A stretch of DNA of 64,000 nt from Umbilicaria muhlenbergii. Lineage: Eukaryota > Ascomycota > Lecanoromycetes > Umbilicariales > Umbilicariaceae. The notes beneath the pieces are model-generated. The model did no database searches, had not been told where the DNA came from, and saw only the letters and a program-made list of their open reading frames with translations. Every line of letters starts with the position of its first letter. Positions within the stretch are counted from its first letter, which is position 1. Below are positions 59,184 to 64,000 of the stretch, piece after piece. Both the position numbers and the translations under genes were made by a program. Location of the stretch: contig KK106982.1 in assembly GCA_000611775.1 (NCBI GenBank), positions 6,008,495 through 6,072,494 of the forward strand. Direction: 5' to 3'.

Positions 59184-61269
59184 TCAAGCCAGGAACTTTT
59201 CTACCACCCCTCTCGCTCCCATCCACAGTTTCCAAGCGGGTGAATGGTTCTCAGCCAAACCCTTCGTTGAGGGTAGTGTTCTGACACTCTCGATTGGTCT
59301 CTGGTCCAGAACATCTTCCTCGGAGAACCAGTTCCCATGCAATCCATACGGCACCCGCTGCGGTAGATGCACCTTCGCTACCACATTACTCATAGTTCTG
59401 GCGTCGATGATCCACAGCTCACTCCTAGCAGTGGGCGTGCACTCTCCGTCTGGTCCCAGCTGGCTTTCATCGAAAACGTAGCTGAGGAGCCATCCATCAT
59501 CCTCGCTGACCCCATTCTCGCGCGGCACGAATCGCGGTTCCTGCGCGTACCAGCCCGCGGGCATCTTGAACATCTTGATTGGATCTTTCGGATCATTGCT
59601 GGCGAGTACCTCAGAGACCGTTCTTGTGTCAACACATCCGCTGATTTGGGTCGGTGGATGCCGTTTCCCACGATCGATTAGCGTCTCTACGTCAGCCTTT
59701 ACAAGCGAGTCGATCTTAACTGCCCGACCTAACGCAGCTCCAAAAGATGAGTCGGAAACCGAGCACCCGTAAATGTACTTGGCCGCAGACATCGATGCAG
59801 AGTCGCACAGTGACGGAAATTCGAATGAAATCGCAGAGAGTGCCCATTGGTGTGTGATTATGTTCTCGTGTTTGCGGCTAGTGGAGTTTGCGTTTGGAGA
59901 CGGCGGAGAAAGGGAAAACTGGTAGTAGTAAAGACGGCATTGCTCTTCTTCCTGTTGGTCGGATGGAATTCTGTGTATTGGAACGGGTGCAGCAAGATCA
60001 CCGGCGCTGTAAACGAGCGATGCGGAAGTCAATCGACAGGCGAGCATATTGATTGCTGTAGTCTCCTCAAGCCCCGTAACTGGATTGACCGCCTGAGAAT
60101 CCCATGTATTTGCCGTATGAAAAATACAGCACGAACGGGTCTCGAACCAACGCACTGAGTTCGGCTTGTAGCGAGGGAACACTCCGAAGCGAGAGCGGCT
60201 GGTCGGGTCGTATGCTACTACAGGCTTGTTCTTCGCCAAGTTGAGGGGATCTAGAGAGAGCGGAAGATCGAGAATGACTGTGTGAGTACTGGAAACGCCA
60301 AAATCATGCATCATCTTGGCAGATGTTACACCAGCTACCGAGGTACCGAGGAGACGTGGGCGAGAGGTTGAATGCGGCGTGCATTGACGGGTCGCAGGTA
60401 TGATGGAATAATTAATGTAAGGGGGAACGAAGGTGGAGTGGAAGAGTATGAGCTCTCCAGTCTTCGGATCCACACGGGGCTATCCATAATTAGCCAAGCT
60501 CTCTTCAGAGTGGGGAGGAGAAGCATACATGTGCCGTTGTCCACTCGCGCATGAAATTCAGCAAGCCTCCGCCTCCAAAGCCAGGCTCTACCCTTTCGGA
60601 GATCTCACCCTCTACCGTACTACCGTTGAACCAGCCAACGGTGTCAAGGCTCGGTAAAGATACTCGCATTGGTGGACCGCTCTCGCATGTTGCCAAAGCG
60701 CGTCCATCATGGTACAAAATCGACGTGTTTGCCACGCTTATCTTCTTGATCGCTTGTTGCGAACCGGGCAAGTGTGATAATACAACCAAAAGAATAGCCC
60801 TGAATATCCGCAGAATAATGGTGAGCAGCGAGCTCATCGGGTTAACGAGTGTTGCAATGCTTGGAAGGATTGGCGTAACGAGCGAGGGCGACTTTCGAGT
60901 TGAGATGTAAAGATCAGTTAGAATATACTGGTTGACGAATTCCGGCTGTATCTCTTCTGCCTTTTCGCCAGCTCGTCGGAAGGAGACACCACTGAGCATG
61001 CCATCACCGTCGAACCAATGTGCGTCGCGCCCAAGATCCTCGTTCGAGACCGGGTTACCTCCATTGCGCACGTATTGGCCTCCCGCAAGTTCCTTTGGAA
61101 TGATACCGGAATGGGAGCATGGAACGAGGTGTTGAGTGCGGTGAATTGGGGCGAAATTGCCCGAAAGGTATCTACGGTGCCATGGTCAATTGAGACTATG
61201 CCTGAAGATAGGGATCACTTACGGGTGAACGTGGTCTCTCCTCCTCTTCTTCTCATGGGGAATGTCCAT
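59184..61269 (-). CDS. carotenoid-cleaving oxygenase (CAO-2/CarT-like)
   Basis: Non-haem iron carotenoid oxygenase. Fungal CAO-2/CarT cleaves torulene toward apocarotenoids that become neurosporaxanthin, while CarX relatives make retinal. Exons 61269-61223, 61171-60529 and 60479-59184 encode about 661 residues. The start lies in an ideal context (GCCACCATGG). The N-terminus reads YLSGNFAPIHRTQHLVPC and GGQYVRNGGNP with DLGRDAHWFDGDGML, typical of the fungal torulene-dioxygenase type. The four iron-binding His are visible in family context: TTAHPRVDP, MMHDFGVSS, FHTANTWD and, at the end, PYGLHGNWF. The protein is a little longer than usual because of a Ser/Pro-rich insert near the middle. It is divergent from the phytoene synthase gene. 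CarT versus CarX substrate choice cannot be settled from sequence alone. Confidence 0.9.
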
Positions 61270-62133
61270 GGTGGCAACAGCTGTGGTACGTATCGCCCGG
61301 CGTGACCATGTACATGTACCTTATGCTAATGTAGGCCGAGGCCGTTATGAAACTGGAAGCTCCCTGAGCGCTGCCATGCGAGACCAGATGCATGTGAATG
61401 CCGCCCGTGGTTCAACAAGACGCTTCCTTGGGCACATGCCGCAATGCCAACGGGTTTGATCTCCGGGGAATGAATGACAATGCCAATTGGATCTGGCCGA
61501 CCAATGCAGTTGACATCAGTCATGTGCCCCCGCGTGAATGTTTCCTTCTTTTCCATCGCGCGGCAAGAGAGGCCGTTGATGAGGTCATCCATTCAGACTC
61601 CGCATCTAAACGTGTTTTGGTGCCACTCCGGGGTGGCGCCCCTGTCAGGATCATCCTGGTCGGGTGTGGGACGATGCATCGGGTGCTGCTTTTATGCGGC
61701 CAATTGTGCTTTGGTGAGTGGAGCACTGGCAGATGGGATGCAAATTGTGCAAAAGCGGGTCCAGACCAGGAGTTTGTGCCGCTTGGCTTCTTCGCTTTAC
61801 CTAATCGAGTCATGACCATCGTCGTCACAGCTACCAAGCCTGAGGGGGCGAGTGAACGGAGATGGCGCAGCAGTCAGTCCAAGACCATGAAGAGGGCAAA
61901 AGAGCGGCGGAGTTGACCACGAAGAGTGCATCATTCACTGTTCGATTGACAAAGAAGAGTCCCATATACACGCTTCAATTGACCACCAAGACTGTACCAT
62001 TCACGGTTCGATCCCCGGAGCTACTGCCGCTGTCGTTTCGGCTCCACCACATTCATTTCATTCCCAAACCACTGGCGAAACAATGAATACCAGCGCGCTG
62101 TTCGGTTACTCGTGACGAGTGAGGTACGCAGAG
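61270..62133. promoter_or_regulatory. shared divergent promoter of carotenoid genes
   Basis: 864 bases separate the two divergent starts. The arrangement suggests joint control; in Neurospora and Fusarium the homologous genes are induced by light through the White Collar complex. Several GATC/CGAT-type sites occur (for example TTCGATCCCC at 62007), but I cannot show they are functional. An open frame across 61398-61916 has no recognisable domain and I do not support it. Confidence 0.55.
61913..62011 (+). repeat. three 33-bp tandem repeats upstream of the synthase
   Basis: Imperfect head-to-tail units lie at 61913-61945, 61946-61978 and 61979-62011. Each begins TTGAC, has AAGA in the middle and ends in TTCGA or TTCAA. 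They end 122 bases before the synthase ATG. The unit is 11 codons and falls in an open frame (61862-62086) encoding LTTKSASFTVR-like repeats, so it could be part of an upstream ORF or a promoter array. Confidence 0.8.
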
Positions 62134-64000
62134 ATGGGTTATGCCTATGCGCTCGTGTACGTCTCTGACCTGCCGAAAGGGTCCAGCATCTAACCCTGAC
62201 CGCAGGCATCTGCAATACACCATTCCACCTGCGGTAGCCCTGACCTTCCTTTACCGCCCACTCTGTACCAGCCTCGACATCTACAAGGTGGTCTTCTTGA
62301 TACTCGTAAGAGCTCGGAAACAATCTGAAGTGAATGGCGCTTACCATATTTAGATCGCGGTCCTATCCACAACGCCATGGGACTCGTACTTGATACACAA
62401 GAAAGTCTGGTCATATCCCCCACACGCCGTTCTTGGGCCCACGCTCTTTCGAATCCCAGCAGAGGAGTTCTTCTTCTTTGTGATACAGACCTACAATACC
62501 TCCTTGCTTTACCTGCTACTCAGTACGCCGACTTTTCACCCCATTTACCTATGTGGAAATAAACGGCTTCGTGATGGGAGGCTTTTGTGGTTGTGGGAGC
62601 CACTGGGGCAAGGACTCTTGGTTGGCACTATCTTAGCAGGCTTGTCTATGATTGTGGCTAATGGGGAAGGACTGTACATGGGGTTGATATTGGCATGGGC
62701 CGGTCCGTTCGTTCTGTTGCTATGGTATGTTAGGTCGCCCGCCATTTCCAGAATCGAGTCTGATCTCTGCCCGGTAGGACTCTTGCATACCAATTCATTC
62801 TGGGCCTTCCGCTTTCGAATACTCTCGTCCCGATTGCGTTGCCGACATTGTATTTATGGGTAGTCGACACGTGGGCACTGAAGCGCGGTACTTGGGTTAT
62901 TGAGTCTGGTACGAAGTTGGGACTGCATCTTTGGGATGGCTTGGAAATAGAGTACGGATCCTTCCTTTTAAGTCAGATACCGTACGCTGACCCTGCGCAG
63001 AGAGGCAGTCTTCTTCCTCGTCACGAACATACTGATCGTCTTTGGTCTGGTAGCATTCGACAATGCGCTAGCGATCTTGCAAGCCTTCCCAAATCTTTTC
63101 CCTACAGTCCCGGCATTGCCGTCGCCGGTTCTACTTGTCAAAGCACTATTGATGCCAACAAGCTTATACGATGATAATCGAATAGAAGGGCTGTCACAAG
63201 CCCTTGCGCGGCTGAAACAGAAGAGCCGCAGCTTCTACTTGGCAAGTGGAGTGTTTCAGGGTAGATTGAGAATCGATCTAGTCTTACTGTCAGTACTCTA
63301 GATGTCGGAATCATGACTGCAAGCTGATGTGTTTCCAGGTACTCCTTTTGCCGTGTCGCAGACGACCTGGTGGACAATGCATCGTCACCTGAGGAGGCCA
63401 AATATTGGGTCCATCGGCTCAAACGGTTCCTGAGCTTAAGCTACGACCGATCTCAGCCATCCACTAGGTCTTACATCACGTCTGTGTTTCCTGAGTCAGT
63501 ACAAGCTGCTCTCCTCTTCCTCCCGACAGCCTACCTGTCACTACCGCCTCTCTATGACCTCGTGGAGGGCTTCGTAACCGACCTGAACTTCTCCCTACCA
63601 AGCAACGTCTTTCCCATCTCCGACGAGTCTGCGCTACAGATCTACGCCTCCCGGGTCGCTGGGACCGTCGCCGAATCATGCCTTGAGCTCGTCTACCACC
63701 ACAGCAGCACGTCAACTTCGGAGACAACTCGCCAGGAAATCATCCGTGCTGGAGGACGCATGGGAGTTGCGCTCCAGTACATCAACATTGCACGCGATAT
63801 CGCAGTCGACGCCCGTATTGGACGCGTCTATCTCCCGACCAGCTGGCTCAAGGACGAAGGATTGGCACCATTCGACGTTTTGAAGTATCCAGAGAGCGCA
63901 AAGGTAGAAGCGCTGAGGCAACGATTGTTAGATGCAGCCATGAAAATCTACCACGAAGCCAAGGGAGCTATTGACCGCTTACCACTTGAAGCGAGAGGAC
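62134..64000 (+). CDS. bifunctional lycopene cyclase/phytoene synthase, 3' end cut off
   Basis: Fungal CarRA/AL-2-type enzyme: an N-terminal membrane lycopene cyclase and a C-terminal phytoene synthase that condenses two geranylgeranyl diphosphates. Exons are 62134-62156, 62206-62305, 62354-62724, 62778-62951, 63001-63288 and from 63339 on, all in frame. Cyclase part: [51 protein letters not shown] and its repeat-like second half [20 protein letters not shown] with the conserved acidic [12 protein letters not shown]. Synthase part: [17 protein letters not shown], the first Asp-rich motif [31 protein letters not shown] (second Asp-rich region) and YLPTSWL. About the last 60-100 residues lie beyond the window. 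Expected in the ER or another internal membrane. Divergent from the oxygenase gene. Confidence 0.95.

Noticed and set aside
61398-61916. 172-codon gene between the carotenoid genes
   Set aside because: No recognisable domain and atypical composition; it fills the shared promoter. Left as intergenic.
61995-62025. tRNA gene suggested by GGTTCGATCC (B-box-like)
   Set aside because: No A-box at the right distance and no cloverleaf arms; the sequence is part of the third 33-bp repeat.

Overview
The window looks like a draft-assembly contig from a filamentous ascomycete (Pezizomycotina). The genes have many short introns (about 40-90 bases, GT-AG plus one GC-AG). They include a septin with an unusual tail, a Bor1-type anion transporter, GPI2, DUF7918 proteins and a fungal carotenoid gene pair. 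A run of five Ns at 35871-35875 marks an assembly gap. I cannot name the genus or class from the sequence alone.

Region 1 (1 to about 22.9 kb) is a gene-dead, repeat-built island with an extreme composition. TGA and TCA are hugely abundant, while TGG, CCA, TCG and CGA are almost absent. In the first 780 bases I count by hand 51 TGA, no TGG, 2 CCA, and no TCG or CGA. This fits heavy C:G to T:A mutation of the RIP kind, but not the classical CpA to TpA preference, since CAA and CA remain common and TA is not enriched. Six clusters of a short palindromic repeat (core TTCATTGAA) cut the island into segments of about 4-5 kb. The segments hold a minus-strand Plavaka (CACTA-like) DNA transposon, a SNF2-type helicase relic, an acidic Ser-rich coding relic, tandem repeats, and a mutated C-terminal third of the splicing helicase gene PRP28 that still carries an intron.

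Region 2 (22.9-46 kb) is ordinary gene space. In order it holds a membrane-anchored aspartic-protease-fold protein lacking clear catalytic residues, a decayed and an intact copy of a CXC-type Cys-rich protein, a Bor1-like transporter with two apparent frameshifts, a septin, GPI2 (minus), a quinone-oxidoreductase-like enzyme, a large disordered nuclear-type protein (minus) and a DEAD-box RNA helicase (minus).

Region 3 (46-59 kb) is mixed. It holds a broken SNF2 helicase fragment with internal duplications, an 82-bp tandem array, a hypothetical gene, two DUF7918 paralogues (the first whole, the second broken by a stop and an exact 10-bp tandem duplication), a purine-rich minisatellite and a disordered hypothetical gene next to a G-run.

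Region 4 (59-64 kb) is a divergent carotenoid pair. A carotenoid-cleaving oxygenase (minus) and a bifunctional lycopene cyclase/phytoene synthase (plus, cut by the window end) share an 864-base intergenic region. That region holds three 33-bp tandem repeats just before the synthase start. Together they imply a pathway from geranylgeranyl diphosphate to cyclic carotenoids and cleavage to an apocarotenoid product.
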